From the NCBI GenBank assembly GCA_037693485.1, contig CM075345.1, forward strand, positions 86,200,001 to 86,264,000: DNA of 64,000 bases, given 5' to 3'. Shown here piece after piece: positions 32,523 to 44,560 of this stretch; position 1 is the stretch's first letter, and each line of letters opens with the position of its first letter. Below the pieces are notes generated by a model. That model saw only the letters and a program-made list of their open reading frames with translations. It was not told where the DNA came from and searched no databases. The stretch comes from Kitagawia praeruptora. Lineage: Eukaryota > Streptophyta > Magnoliopsida > Apiales > Apiaceae. The position numbers were made by a program, and so were the translations under genes.

Positions 32523-35500
32523 TGTAAGAACCCAGATTTTCGGTAGGATTAAAACTTTTATTATGTATTAATGTAGAAATGAATAGTGGTTACGACTACG
32601 ATGTAATAGCGATTCTAATGAACGAATATGGAATGGATTCAGATTCCAATGTTTATATGCCATAAAGAATGCTAGTGGTTGACAACATCGAAAAGAATAA
32701 TCTATCTCCTAGGAAACTAAGATATTGTAATTCCAAATAGGAGAATTATTCTCATGTCATCCAAATCGAGATCTGTTATTAGTCTAGTGGTTCCGTGAAA
32801 GGGTTAAGGAATGCTCGAAAGAGGAAAATGACATTTTTCTAAATATAAGGAATAAAGAAAGAATAAGTGATGAATAATGTTTTTGGTGGAAATGAGAGTA
32901 CTATCAGACGACGCTATATAGAAGTATTCAGAACGGATTTCTGAGTTCGTATTCATGATCCAGGGTCGAGATAAGTGTATGTAAACGATATCAGATTCAG
33001 AAAAATAGCACTTTTATTTTTTTTGAGATTTCCCTGGACACTGAATGATTTAAGGATTTAATAAAGAGATCTGAGGAATTTAAATTCAAAGATTATAAAG
33101 GAGGATTGAGAATGATAGTAGAAATATTAAGAAGGTTTCCGGTAAAACCTTAATTAGAAATCCTTGAGATATTCCTCCGAACGATCAATGAAATGAGCAA
33201 TAACCAGACAAAGAAACAAGCAGAGGATCAAGATGCATGCATGTGCAAGTGGATAATACCTAGTAACAAAGTAGTTACATGAGTAACTAGCACACTTAGA
33301 AGCAAACTAAGCACTTAGCCTAATCTTCTCATTTTACCATACAAACACAACACTTGTCCCTTTAATTTGCATCATCCATGACCACACCACCTTTAATAAA
33401 TCTACTTTATGAGATATTATTACAAGGAGGAGTATTGAATAAGGATGAGAGCAAAGCAAAGCAAAGAAACTCCATTTCTCTCCATTTCTTAAAACTGCCC
33501 AGCAAGAACCACCTTGAAAGAAAAATTCATATCTCCATTTCTATCCATGATAAAATCACCAAATTTTAACCATAGCTTCTCCACTCCATGGGTAACAGTA
33601 TTTCAAAATTTCATGGCAATCTAATGAGTATATCCTAGTCAAATCTCCTCCCCAAGTTGAAGAAACCAACCTGCCTGTTCTTGGCAGTTTTTGTCCAGCG
33701 GGAAAAGCAGGATCAAAACCATAGCTAGGAAGCTTTGTTTTTGGTGATCTATAGCTTAAAACAAAGCGTATGAGGAGCCCAAGATGTGGTAAAAATGTGA
33801 GAGCCAAACTCTTATTTTTCGAATTTCTATGATTTTTACAAGTTTAGGGTGAATAGTAACTTCCAAGAACTAACTTTGATTTTCTTGATTCCTTTTGATG
33901 ATCCAAGCTTTGTTAAGGTATTATGAGGATTATTCAAGGCTTAGTAAAGTCTTACATACATCAAGGAAGGTATGGAACTCATGAAACCCTAGCTCTTAGT
34001 TTAAGTTTTGATGATTATTGGATGAATTTGAGATTAGTTATGAAATGGTGTATTATAAGCATGATTATGTAATTAGCTTATTGATCCAAGAGATATAATG
34101 AATATGATGAGGAAGTATGATATTTCTGGACTTGTTGAGAATTATAACATGAGTATAAGTGGTATGGATGCCCGATGTGGCTTGGATTTGATGTTAAGAA
34201 TTTTGGAACGTTCGATTTATAGCCGTCGTAATGCCCGATTTTCGTTAAACCTTAAAAACCGAGCATAACAGTTGGTAGAAGTTTCTGACCTTAAGAATTT
34301 TATGACATGCCCTTATAGATCTCGAGTCATAGATCGTTTTGGCGCAAGAATCGAAACATTCTGATTTACGGTTTAGCAATTATGGTCAAATTCGTAAAAG
34401 TGGTTTGAAACAATAAGTGCGAGTTCGTAACTGAAATTGAATCCCCTTAACAAGATTAATTCAGTGGAAAATCAAGCTAATTAAATATTAGAGATCATTA
34501 GGAAAGTGTGAAAGGAAACCTCATGTCAATTGGATCGTTTTTCGATTTTATAAAGATGTTCGAATCCAAGTGAAATGCGAATGAACCACTTAGGGGATTG
34601 TTTAAGTATAACTTGGAAAGTCAGTTAGAAAACGAGCGATAAAACTCGAGGTATAATCTTGGTTCGTAAATGACCGACCTTAGAACTTATACAACTTAAG
34701 TATATACCAAATGTAAGTGTAATGACGTGTCGTAATAACGAACAAGTATCGGATCGTGTCGGTGATAAAAAGAGTTACACTAAAGGGTGTATATCGAGAT
34801 AATTCAAAAACGTGTTTCGAATTAAGTTAAGTTTATACTTAGCCTCTTAAAAAGTGTTAAGTGATTAATCTCGAATATTCTGATTATTTATAGATCACCG
34901 AGCTGACCCAGGTCACACTACCACCACCCCTACAGGATTACCAGGCAAGTTTCCAATCCTTCTTAAAGGCTGTTGTGAATATATATATGTTTTCTGTTGT
35001 ACATATGCCATAGCATGCATGCCTACTTCAAAGTTATATTGTGATACTTGTTCCCTGATTTAGTATTGGCTTATAAGCTAGATAGATAATATATCGGTTA
35101 TAAGCCAGATATTGCTAAGACCCTTAAGCGAAGGGCAGTTGAATCCCATTATTTGATTATACACCGGGAGTCGGTATTCCTTGATATATTGATATTATTT
35201 TCAGAGGAAAATATTTAAGTAAATATTTTCCATTTATTATCTGGCGAATATTATTGGAATATTCCTTGGAGATTATTTGATAAATATTATTTGAAATATT
35301 CATCCGATATTTATTTATTCGATGAATATTATCTTTAATATTCATCTAAAGTTGATTTAATATTTGAATATTATTTCGAATCCTCATTCAAGTTATTTAC
35401 TCAAGGAATATTATTTCGAATATTCATTCAGACTCTATTTAGTTTATAAATATTATTTTGAACATTGATTCGAACTCAAGTTATTCGATAAATATTATTT

Positions 35501-37311
35501 GAATATACCCTTGAGATTAATTGTGAGTATTATTTTGAATATTCATTCAAACATTATTTAAATTTATAAATATTATTTTAAGTATTCACTTGAGCTTTCT
35601 TTAGGCAATGAATATTACCTTCAATATTCATTTAAAAAGTCGATTCAATTATTGAATATTATTTCGAATATTCCTTCGATAATTATTTCTTCGATAAATA
35701 TTATTAATTTAAATATTCATTACTTATTCAATGAATATTATCTCAATTATCCACTTGATAATTATTTCTTCAATAAATATTATTATTAAATTGAATATTC
35801 ATTATTCGTTCAATGAATATTATTATGAATATTTATTCAAGGATTATTTCGAGCATCATTCTTCCAATATTTATAACTTAATAAATATTCTTGGAATATT
35901 AATTAAATTCTTCTAACTCGTTTTAAAAATGATTTACTTCATTCAAGTAGTATCTTCGACCTTCAAATATTATGTAAATTATTTCAGAGCCTTTTTATTA
36001 ATGTTATCTTATCAAAGAAGGTTCTTAGAAGCTCTATTCTTCATTCAATTCTATCTCTCAAATTATAAGGGAACATTACTTGAGAAATGTTATTTATCTT
36101 GTTGACTTCCCGGTCATAAATTCTTTGAAACTATTCTTTTCACTCGCAACTTGGTTGCTATTATGCATTGAATCTTTGTGTATCCACTCATCATTCGAGG
36201 GGTAAGAGTGTTGGAACAAGTTGATATCCATTAACAAGCAGCAGCTTGGGAAATATTGGTGAATCTTCCTTTTCAACTAGATACGACTACTTTGTGGAGT
36301 CTTATCAACAAGTATTACACTTGGGGAAAGGGGGAAGATCTTTACGTTTCAGAGTTATGGATGTTATACAAACTAGGAGTCGTGTAAGAGGCCGAGTAGC
36401 GCCGGTCCATCCCATTGGCCCAACCGTTTGCCGGGGAGATCTAGCAGGGCGGTAGACAAGTAAATCCGTCAGTTCTTCCTTCTACCGGTAGTAAAACTAA
36501 TTTGAACTGTACAATCTGCGACTGATCATCGTAAGGATTGGAATAGCGGGCGCGGTGAATACTCCAGTATTAGTTCATCATTCAAAGTTTGAAATTTTCT
36601 GCAAACTATCTGTGTTAGCAGGGTTAAAATGTGTCCGAAACTGGAATTGCAATATTTTCCTGCAAGTTCCTCTTTTATGATAAATGATAATATCTTGCTT
36701 ATCTTTGACATAGCAGATATTTCCACGAAAGATATATTTTGAGTTACCTTGTAACTTCATCTTTTACCTCATACTGGTACTACATTTGTTAATGCATGGC
36801 ATATGGTTTCAAAGATATTTTGAACTATTATATGTTATCATTGTTCAGTTATATTCTTTTTGGTGGGCTATTGCTTATTGCTCACCCTTGCTTTATTATT
36901 ATATCACAACAACAGCTAGATCAGATGGCACGCTCAAGGCATACTCGGCGTAAACAGGAGACAGCTATCAGAGGGTTAATCGCTGAGGTCATAGCTACCA
37001 TTACTGAAGAGTAAGCTATTGGTAGGATAGTTGTTAGCAATTGAGTATCAAATGTATTGATTATATGACATATACAAGTGGATGGCAAAGAGTATGTAAA
37101 GGTTAAATTGAAATTCTTTGGGTTGTAAGAACTCAATCTTGTGATTAATAATATTTGGTAATTACTCTGATTTCATCTCTGGGACTATTACGGGTGTGTT
37201 GTATATTGTTGTTTTTGGTCACAAGGTTGTAATCTATTTTATGTTGGTTTTGCGGATGGAAATTGAGACCGTAACGACCGGATCCCTGACCCCAGATCTG
37301 GGGGTGTTACA
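32523..37311 (+). repeat. Tekay A 3' LTR, intact
   Basis: 4,789 bp, uninterrupted, and therefore the empty-site reference for the Copia I insertion (35450-35465 reads straight through TATTATTTTGAACATTG). The AATATT array is at 35210-35930. The end reads GACCCCAGATCTGGGGGTGT then TACA. No credible gene is seen: the frames at 33378-33569, 35157-35345 and 36246-36455 have diverged copies in the other LTR. Confidence 0.93.
35210..35930. repeat. AATATT-rich imperfect repeat array, intact copy
   Basis: About 720 bp of imperfect 20-30-bp units built on GAATATTATTT and AATATTCATTCAA, with inverted partners next to each other. Base composition is far more AT-rich than the rest of the LTR. Small frames through it (NIYNLINILGI and similar) are artefacts of the repeat. 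Confidence 0.75.
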
Positions 37312-38247
37312 AGCACCCAACGAATCAATCTAGGCTTTGAATCCTTCTTCGACATGAGATATCGAATAGCAGCATGATCCGTATAAACAATCACCTTCGT
37401 ACCAAGCAAATAAGATCTGAATTTCTCAAAAGCATAGACAACTGCTAGCAATTCCTTCTCCGTAGTGGTGTAGTTTAGCTGAGCATCATTGAGAGTTTTA
37501 TTAGCATAGTAAACCACATGAAAAACTTTATCCTTCCTTTGCCCAAGCACAGCTCCAGCAGCATAGTCACTAGCATCACACATTAGCTCGAAAGGTTCCT
37601 CCCAATTAGGTGCGGTAATGACATGTGTAGTAGTCAACTTCTTTTCCAACAACTCAAAAGCTGCTAAGCATTCTTCATCAAACTTGAAAGGAACATCCTT
37701 CTCCAACAAGTTACACAAAGGTTTAGAGATTTTCGAGAAGTCTTGAATGAATCGCCGATAGAACCCCGCATGACCAAGAAAACTGCGAATTCCTTTAACA
37801 GAGATAGGTGGAGGAAGATTCTCAATAGTCTCCACCTTAGCCTTATCCACTTCAAGCCCCTTACTAGATACCTTGTGCCCAAGAATGATCCCCTCTTGCA
37901 CCATGAAGTGACACTTCTCCCAATTAAGTACCAAATTGGTCTCCATATAACGCTTCAATACCAAGCTAAGATTATGCAAGCACTCGTCATGTGAAGTACC
38001 AAAAACTGAGAAGTCATCCATGAAAACTTCCACATTCGTACCGATCATGTCTGAGAAAATAGCCATCATACACCTTTGAAAAGTAGCCAGAGCACCACAA
38101 AGTCCAAAAGAGACTCGTCGAAAAGCAAAAGTGCCAAAAGGACCTGTGAATGTGGTCTTCTCTTGATCTTCCGGAGCAATGCAAATCTGATTATAACCCA
38201 AATAACCATCAAGTAAACAATAATACTCGTGTCCCGCCAACCTGTCT
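37312..38247 (-). pseudogene. Athila reverse transcriptase and RNase H (fragment 2 of 3)
   Basis: An open minus-strand stretch across the whole fragment, beginning DRLAGHEYYCLLDGYLGYNQ and continuing TTFTGPFGTFAFRR, the catalytic FMDDFSVFG, HKVSSKGLEVDKAK, FLGHAGFYRRFIQDFSKI and the RNase H marks FELMCDASDYAAGAVLGQ and VYTDHAAIRYL. FMDD is the Athila form of the RT active site. It is cut on the right by Tekay B (TSD TGTCT, 38243-38247) and on the left by Tekay A. That it stays open is notable for the oldest layer in the window. Confidence 0.92.
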
Positions 38248-41200
38248 TGTGACGCCCCCAAATCCGGGGTCAGGATTTGGTGCCACAACCAATACAATTA
38301 AGTATGACTTAATTATACCGACGACCCCTCAACAAGGATCGATCTCAGGTTATAGTATGAAACAAGAATCTAAATTATAACAATTATACCATCTTATCCG
38401 AAGCGTAGTCCATGTTGACTCTAAAATCTATTCTTTAGAAAACACTTCATCGCTCTCATTCGATTTGTCGTTCGCAGATAGTCAATCTTTAATCCTTAAC
38501 TGAAATGGAAGGGAAAATAAAGCAAGCATGAGCCAACAATGCTCATCAAGCTAATAGTATAGTGAAACAACATTATCTTGATAATTCATTGATGAACAAT
38601 ATCATTGATCAATTAACTAAAGGGAGTAATTCAACTTCCATTATAGGATTAAACTTTTCATTCTTCAAAACATAACTAATATTGACACCTGAATATGATA
38701 GGGAATCAACTGATAACAAGATAGCAATAGATATGCTGAAGATAATAAAACAATATTGGCATCTGATAATGACATGGCATAATTTGATAATAGAACAACA
38801 ATAGATATCTCAAAATCTGTGTAAAGCAATTGACATTTCAAATGGTAAACCAATTTCATTTCACAATAAATTAAAAGTAATCATCACTTTAAGAAAATTG
38901 ATTGTAGTTTTTATTATTTCACCATAACAGACAATACGGGTGATCAGCCCATATAGTCCCCATACTGGACACAAAGTCCCTCTAGTCATCATTTCCTTTC
39001 ATTAGGATAGCTTGGGTTCCTAAGAAGCAACACATTGGCCTATAAAGGTGTCGAACTAGACAGACCAGAACTACACAAATATTACACCTAAAAAAAATCG
39101 ACGGAACCGGCATTACCCGTTGTTCCGTCTCACCAATCGTCAGGAATCTGTAGAAACCATTTAGACGGAGTTCCTAATATATATTATAAAACCTTTCATT
39201 TTAAAACCATTCCAATTTATAAAACTTAGTTTATCTTCATAAAACATTTCAACTCTTAACCTTTCCAAAATCCTTACCTTGAAGTACTTTCGACTCTCTG
39301 ATAACAAATCAGCCCAGTCTAGGTAACTTCAAGGTAGTTTTGAGAAAACAACTCATTTTGGTTTGCTATGATAAAAGTCAAAGGGTTTGACTCGGGTTTC
39401 TAACATTAAAAGATCAAAGATACAAATCTGGATCAAGATGATATAGACTCAAGGCATCAAGGCAATTGATCAGGATTTCCAAGTTTCAAGGTCAACATGG
39501 GTTCGACTGACAGCGGACATAGGTTATTTAAAACTGGGTTTATCCGTCAGCCAATTTAGTTTGACTCTAGAAAGGAGTATGGCATATATAGTCAAGAAGC
39601 AATTAAAAAGAATGAGGCTATAAAGGATTAGTGTTCGACATGGTATAAGATAGGCATGCTCAATGAAACATATCAATAAGGAATAGAAACTGCAAGTAAA
39701 GACAGAGTTACTTGCAAACTGATTTGGAAGGAACATGTGATAAATAACAGAAGCGGATATATTTCACTTGAACAATAAGTGAGGAATAGAATACTTGCCT
39801 TGATACATGCAGTACTGATTCCAACACATAGATTCGATACTCCCTATACGCCAGTCTCTACTTCTTTGTACGTTGATCTCTAATCGACTATACATCCGTC
39901 TTTCTTCTATAATTCGCTAGTCTCGTTACTAGTACCTATGTAAAGGTAAAGTACTACTTCAGTATACTTCTACTCTTAATCATTTAACTCTATTCTACCC
40001 AACGAATCCTATAACACTTTATCGCTTAACACATATAGTACGTACTTGTTATATTTATCAAACAACTTAGTACAATCAAGTAAGCACATAAGCATATAGC
40101 ACATACCATACAGAACACACCTATCACATATATTACTTAAACACTTGGTAGACAATGTCAACTCGATTTATAAGTAGATTATAATATAGTACTATACACT
40201 TTATAATTACAATTTTAACGAAAAACAGCAGCATCTCTTTTGTTTATATGACTATCCCATCGGAAAATATCCGACTCAAATCAAAACCAAATCAATCTGA
40301 TGGATTATAAATCCACCTATAAGCCCAATCATACAAATCAACTCTAAATCATTTAATCTAGATTTATCAATGACAATTTCAATTTAATACGAATCAATCA
40401 CAACTAGCAATAATTCACGACTTAACTCATTTTCGAATAAAATCACCAAAATCATTTTATTCATATATATAATCAAAATTTCGAATCTTAACTATATACA
40501 ATTCTGAAAATTATCCTTTTATATCCACTAATCATCACTTAGCACATAATCATAAAATTTATCTTTTAATCACTCTTAATAATTCATAAAATTCGAATAC
40601 TCATAACATATATATAAAATTTGAATTTAATAGATAACGATCTGAAAATCATTCCTACAATTTGATTAACTACCAACTAACATCAAATCATCAAGATCAA
40701 TTCTCAATTAGTAAAATAAAGCATATAATTTTCATTTCGTTCATATATAAGTATATATATTTCGAACTAATTCCAATAAATTACCAAAATCATTGCATGC
40801 AATTCAATTAAATAAGATAACATCACTGCAAGCTACTTATACAAGCTGTTACAACAAGAAACCACAACTGGCCGCCATAACCTCGCCGGAAAAAGCTACC
40901 GGCGGCGAGGGTTTGACCGGAGTTCGAAGAACCATCACCAAACTGTCCAAAACTTCGATTTTAAACCACTACAATGATTAAATAGCCCCAAGAACAATAA
41001 CCCATGTTGTGACAGCCCTTGCATGCAACTTTCTAAGCATATACATATATACAACTACATATATATATACACACAAACTCTACCAAATCTCAAATAAACC
41101 AATAATCAAGCATAAGAACACAACATAGGTAATTAAAACAATGATTTATACATGATTTGAGCTTAAAAATCGAAAGGAAATGAAAGAGGAAGAAGAAGAT

Positions 41201-41854
41201 ACCATAGCAGCTGAAAAAAAACGAACTGGGCAGAAGAAATGAGGGGTGGAGCTGTTTTATAGAGGCAGGGTGAAAACTGTCATTATCCAATTGTTGAAAA
41301 TCTACTTTATTTTGTAAAACTGATTTTAATCATTTAAAAATCGAAATAAAATGGAAAATTAAGATAAAAATAATTTTTAAAATTCTAAAATAAAGTTTAT
41401 GAAATTACAAGGCTCCCCATAGTTTCAAAATAATATTTGAGCCAAAAATGAATTTTATATGAATTTTCGAAATAAAGGCTCTTTAAAAGAAATAAAGCTT
41501 CTTAAATCATTTTAAAATATCAAAACACACAATTAAATACCCACACCAATTTTACAAACTAGTTCATATCACAAAGATGATAATGCAAAAGATTTCATGA
41601 TTTAAATCGACTCCAATGATTTTATATGATTTTCGAAAGATTAAAAATGCACTTTAAAAATACTTTTATTGCTCCAAAAATATAAATAAAATTCCACGGA
41701 CATATACGGCACATACCAATCACCATATATTTACATCAACATGATTTCACATATATCTTGACTTCACAAAACTATACTCATCATATAAATCACATAGTTT
41801 CCACATTTAACAATTAAATACACATTAATAAATCGCGAAAAATTCTAGGTCGTA
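38248..41854 (-). repeat. Tekay B 3' LTR, intact
   Basis: About 3.6 kb, TGTGACGCCCCCAAATCCGG at the left end. A promoter-like TATA (CTATAAAAC on the minus strand, 41255-41262) is followed by a TTTCTTCTGCCC initiator-like stretch. A GC-rich hairpin CCTCGCC/GGCGAGG lies at 40881-40910. It is the empty-site reference for Copia II (near 38595) and for the hAT MITE (near 41014). No gene is seen; the frame 41090-41290 recurs in the other LTR. Confidence 0.92.
41255..41262 (-). promoter_or_regulatory. Tekay B LTR TATA box
   Basis: The minus strand reads CCTCTATAAAACAGC; the same site is in the 5' LTR at 63163-63170. Position about 600 bp into the LTR gives a U3 of roughly that length and an unusually long R-U5 of nearly 3 kb. 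Confidence 0.6.
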
Positions 41855-41880
41855 AAAGGATTTTGTCCCCAGATTCTCAC

Positions 41881-43175
41881 CTAAGTAAACAAATGAGGAT
41901 ACTTGGCAAGCACTTCGCTTTCAAGTTCCCAAGTCGACTCTTCGACTCTAGGATTCCTCCACAAAACCTTAACTAGTTTAACAACCTTATTTCTAAGCTT
42001 TCTATCATTTCTATCTTGAATGTCTACTGGTTATTCTTCATAAGGCAAATTTGGTTGAATCTTGATAGGCTCATACTCGATTACGTGACTCACATTGGGG
42101 TTATAGTTCTTTAGCATAGATACGTGGAACACATTATGAATAGGGTGCATGCGCGGTGGCAACGCCAACTCGTAAGCAACTTTCCACTCGTTTCAAAATC
42201 TCGAATAGTCCTACATACCTTGGACTCAGCTTTCCTTTCTTACCATATCTCGTAACTCCTTTAAGTAACACTTGGTTTTCTATCTCAAAACTTATATCTT
42301 TCCTTTTCAAATCATCATATTTCCTTCGTCTGCTGGAGTAGCTCTGGTCCTAAAAAATTTCCTCTCACCAACTTCTTCCCAATACACTGGTGATCTACAC
42401 TTTCTTCCTACAAGATTTTATACGGGGACATTCCAATACTCGCGTGATAACTATTGTTATATGAAAACTCAACCAATGGCAAATGTTCATCCCAACTTCC
42501 TTTGAAATCAAATGCACAAATTTTAGCATATCTTTAATCGTCTGAATGCTCCTTTCACTTTGTCCATTAGTCGGTGGATGGTAAGCTGTACTCATCTTGA
42601 GCTGGGTTCCTAAGCATTCTTGGAACTGCCGCCAAAACCTTGAATTAAATCGTGGGTCTCGATCAAATACTATCGAGATAGGTACTCCATGACGTGACAC
42701 TATTTCCTTCAGATGCAGATGTACTAACTTATCCAGCGAAAATCTTTTGTTAATCAACAGAAAATGAGCAGACTTCGTCAGTCGGTCAATAATAACCCAA
42801 ATCGCATCGTGATTAGCTTTAATCCTTGGCCATCCTACTACGAAATCCATGGCACTCCCACTTCCACTCGGGAATATCCAATGGTTGTAACAATCCTCTT
42901 GACTTTTGATATTCTACTTTAATCCTCTGGCAGGTATAACATTTACTTATCCATTCAGCAATCTCTCGTTTCATATTTGGCTACCAAAAATTTTCCTTCA
43001 AATCTCTGTACATCTTGGTACACCCAGGGTGAATAGAATATCTCGAGCTATGGGCTTCACTCAAAATTTTATTCTTCAATTCTGCTACATTAAGAATCCA
43101 TGTGCTCTTTCCAAATCTCAAAATACCTTGATCATCTTTCTGTGTGCAAATTTCCTCTCCTGTTAACGTATTCAC
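41881..43175 (-). pseudogene. Tekay B integrase with chromodomain
   Basis: The zinc-binding part is at 43175-42981 (EAHSSRYSIHPGCTKMYRDL). The core at 42850-42395 has DAIWVIIDRLTKSAHF, FDRDPRF and NGQSERSIQTIKDML. The chromodomain at about 42060-41881 reads PVDIQDRNDRKLRNKVVKLV then KVLWRNPRVEESTWELES, closed at 41881. At least one TAA (before PVDIQD) and several frame changes interrupt it. The chromodomain matches that of Tekay A in layout. Confidence 0.9.
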
Positions 43176-43205
43176 TTCACAACTCTTAACTTCTTCCCAG
43201 CATCC

Positions 43206-44560
43206 TTAAATCTTCTCTAACAACTCCGGCTGAAAAGTCATCGTACCCAAAAATTCATCCGCATCCTTTGAATCATAAACTTCTAAACTTAACTTCTCAA
43301 ATTCTCGATACAACTCTTTAGGCATAGTCAATGTATTCAATCTCTCCTTTCTACTCAATGCATCAACTACAACATTCACCTTCCTGGGATGATAACTTAT
43401 CGTGCAATCATAATCCTTAATAAGCTCCAACCATCTCCTTTGCCTCATATTCAACTCCTTCTAGGTAAAGATATACTTCAAACTCTTGTGGTCGGTGAAA
43501 ATTTCACACTTCTCCTCGTACAAATAATGTTTCCAAATCTTCAACGCGAGTACGATCGCAGCCAACTCCAAATCGTGTATCGGATACTTTTGCTCGTGCA
43601 GTTTAAGTTGTCTCGAAGCGTATGCAATAACATTCCCGTGCTGCATCAAAACACATCCAAATCCTTTATGTTAGGCATCACTATAGAAAACAAAATCTCC
43701 TTTATCATCTTGCAATACTAACACTGGTGCGGTAACTAACCTTTTCTTCAACTCTTGGAAACTTTCTTCAAACTTGTCACTCCAAATAAAGTTCTCATTC
43801 TTTCTGGTTAACTTAGTCAACGGCGTAGCAATCTTTGTAAAATCTTGTACAAACCTCCGGTAATAACCGACCAATCCTAAGAAACTTCTCACTTCAATAG
43901 GAATTCTTGGTCTACTTCAACTCACCACATCTTCAATCTTGGCAGGGACCACTCTAACCCCTTCTTTTCTAATCACATGACCTAAGAATTACTCTTCTTG
44001 AAACCAAAACTCACACTTTGAAAACTTCGCATACAATCTTTCCTTTCTCAGGGTTTCCAACGCGACCCTCGGATGCTTGGCATGTTCTTCGAGGGTTCTT
44101 GGGTATATTAAGATATCATCAATAAATACAATTATGAACTTATCCCAATATCTCTTGAATACATGATTCATCAAATCCATTAACACAGCTGGCGCATTCG
44201 TCAATCCGATAGCCATCACTAAAAACTCATAATGTCCATATCGCGTGCGAAATGCAGTCTTCGGAATATCCTCTGGCTTAATCTTCAACTAGTAATATTC
44301 TGATCTTAGATCAATCTTAGAAAAATATGAAGCTCCTTTAAGTTGATCAAACAAATCATCTATCCTCGGTAGTGGATACTTATTCATAACAGCTAACATA
44401 TTTAAGCTCTCAATAATCAATGTATAATCTCATGCTTCCATCTTTCTTAACAATCAGCACTGGTGCTCTCCACTGGGACACACTAGGCCTTATAACTCCT
44501 TTATCTAAAAAATCTTGTAATTAAATAATTGACTTCGTCTCGGCAGCCTTGTCAAAGTAA
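43206..44560 (-). pseudogene. Tekay B reverse transcriptase and RNase H, decayed
   Basis: RT is at about 44560-43989: KIKPEDIPKTAFRTRYGHYE, FIDDILIYPRT (catalytic FIDD) and YAKFSKCEFWFQEE. The RT/RNase H junction follows at 43892-43671 (MRSFLGLVGYYRRFVQDFTK), then RNase H at 43649-43206 (SRQLKLHEQKYPIHDLELAA, FTDHKSLKYIFT, DALSRK). Several frame changes and stops separate these pieces. The wording is Tekay/Del. Confidence 0.9.

Larger units (their letters stand above)
5961..37311 (+). mobile_element. Tekay/Del-type chromovirus A (gypsy), nested host of Copia I
   Basis: The 5' LTR runs 5961-26771, split by Copia I. The internal region is 26772-32522 and the 3' LTR 32523-37311. The ends are TGTAAGAACC and GGGGTGTTACA. 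The 5-bp target duplication AGCAC flanks it in Athila (5956-5960 and 37312-37316). A primer site lies at 26776-26786, a polypurine tract at 32510-32521 and a chromodomain at 32310-32511. Coding content is heavily decayed. The LTRs of about 4.8 kb are long even for this lineage and make up most of the element. Confidence 0.92.
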
